Assembly: GCA_001247695.2 (NCBI GenBank)
Contig: LGRX02034493.1
Location: forward strand, 1 to 16,017
Direction: 5' to 3'
Source: Cymbomonas tetramitiformis
Taxonomy: Eukaryota; Chlorophyta; Pyramimonadophyceae; Pyramimonadales; Pyramimonadaceae
DNA length: 16,017 bases
Position numbers and translations under genes: made by a program. Numbering within the stretch: position 1 is the stretch's first letter; every line of letters starts with the position of its first letter. Below, piece after piece: positions 15,734-16,017 of this stretch. Below the pieces are notes generated by a model. That model did not search any database, was not told the DNA's origin, and was given only the letters and a program-made list of their open reading frames with translations.

Positions 15734-15759
15734 CTTGTTTAAATTTGGACAAGATCCTC

Positions 15760-15838
15760 TAATACAAATTAAAACAATTTGAGTGTTACTAGAGAGCAGT
15801 AATTTCTAGGAAGAACTCCCTAAGAATGCCAGCAATGT
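15760..15838 (-). repeat. A1, 5'-terminal split direct repeat
   Basis: These 79 bp match 8231-8309 with a single difference (15801 a versus 8272 g). It forms the 5' end of the element and borders the minisatellite at 15839. It should hold the promoter and transcription start, since ORF1 begins only 26 nt downstream. No TATA box is obvious beyond the AT-rich inner end. Confidence 0.92.
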
Positions 15839-16017
15839 GCTGTCCAAGCCATACGACTGCCCCCTGTGCTGTCCTGGACGCAAGTCCTCATACCTGTGCT
15901 GTCCCAGCCATACGACTGCCCCCTGCGCTGTCCTGGACGCAAGTCCTCATACCTGTGCTATCCCAGCCGCACGGCCGCCCCCCTGCGCTATCCTGGCCGC
16001 ACGTCCGCCCCCTGCGC
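15839..16017. repeat. 59-bp minisatellite, right flank of the element
   Basis: About three units of the same array as 7340-8032 (for example gacgcaagtcctcatacctg and cagccatacgactgccccct). It resumes at gctgtccaagcc straight after A1 and runs off the window. It shows that the element was inserted into the array. Confidence 0.93.

Larger units (their letters stand above)
8033..15838 (-). mobile_element. YR retrotransposon (DIRS/PAT/Ngaro group), about 7.8 kb
   Basis: Transcribed right to left, it carries in order ORF1, Gag, RT-RNase H, a short linking ORF and a tyrosine recombinase. Termini are split direct repeats: A1 at 15760-15838, then B1, A2 and B2 at 8729-8033. This is the layout known from PAT, Ngaro and VIPER elements. 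RT plus YR defines the order; such elements integrate a circular DNA by site-specific recombination and make no target duplication. Here both flanks are the same 59-bp array. The left flank stops at gcaagtcctc (8032) and the right resumes at gctgtccaagcc (15839), so compared with the unit only about 5-8 bp (atacc, or atacctgt) are missing. I see no methyltransferase domain after RNase H, which, from memory of the groups, fits Ngaro better than DIRS1. Untranslated parts are short: 26 nt from A1 to ORF1. Confidence 0.9.

Noticed and set aside
8033..15838. LTR retrotransposon (Gypsy/Copia)
   Set aside because: There are no protease or DDE integrase motifs and no paired LTRs. The terminal repeats are split (A/B) and a tyrosine recombinase is present.

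Overview
The window looks like nuclear DNA of a eukaryote. Three things point that way: GT-AG intron signals with pyrimidine-rich acceptors in the gene at 4790-6538, long minisatellite arrays, and a tyrosine-recombinase (YR) retrotransposon of the DIRS/PAT/Ngaro type. An alga or another protist is my best guess, because such elements with GC-rich coding are common there. The sequence does not fix the lineage.

Left third (1-4780): mostly repeats and decayed mobile DNA. There are two copies of a 184-bp tandem repeat with an internal 30-bp palindrome (1-385), a cluster of palindromes ending in a 58-bp near-perfect foldback (455-564), and small minisatellites (1240-1323, 3564-3604, 4051-4221). 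A 5'-truncated YR gene of a different family lies on the minus strand (1495-1932). Two stretches of frame-broken, unrecognised coding-like sequence face each other at 1939-3053. I see no intact gene here.

Middle (4790-6538): a probable multi-exon plus-strand host gene. Exon 1 encodes a signal peptide. Splicing to exon 2 creates a CEGCKEFV motif, the start of a saposin-B-like domain. The 3' exon structure is only partly resolved.

Right half (7085-16017): a GC-rich minisatellite (28-31 bp subunits that become a 59-bp dimer) runs to 8032. It is broken by a compact 7.8-kb element on the minus strand (8033-15838), and the same array resumes at 15839. In the element's own direction it reads: A1, ORF1 (PHD-like zinc finger), Gag (zinc knuckle), RT-RNase H, a 158-aa linking ORF, YR with a Cys-rich N-terminus, B1, a 239-bp spacer, A2, a 17-bp G-quadruplex motif, B2. 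A1/A2 (79 bp) and B1/B2 (181 bp) are almost identical, so these are split direct repeats. No target-site duplication is visible, as expected for YR integration.

The most striking signal is how the element is read. ORF1, Gag and RT-RNase H occupy one continuous frame of 1,699 codons (15733-10637), broken only by two TGA codons, each at a module boundary. The end of RT-RH overlaps an ATG in the +1 frame. A further +1 shift leads into YR, and YR has an in-frame TAA followed by 69 open codons. The RT and RNase H catalytic residues look intact, so recoding (stop readthrough, reinitiation, +1 shift) must be weighed against simple decay. YR itself appears to lack the second catalytic arginine (HxxY instead of HxxR).
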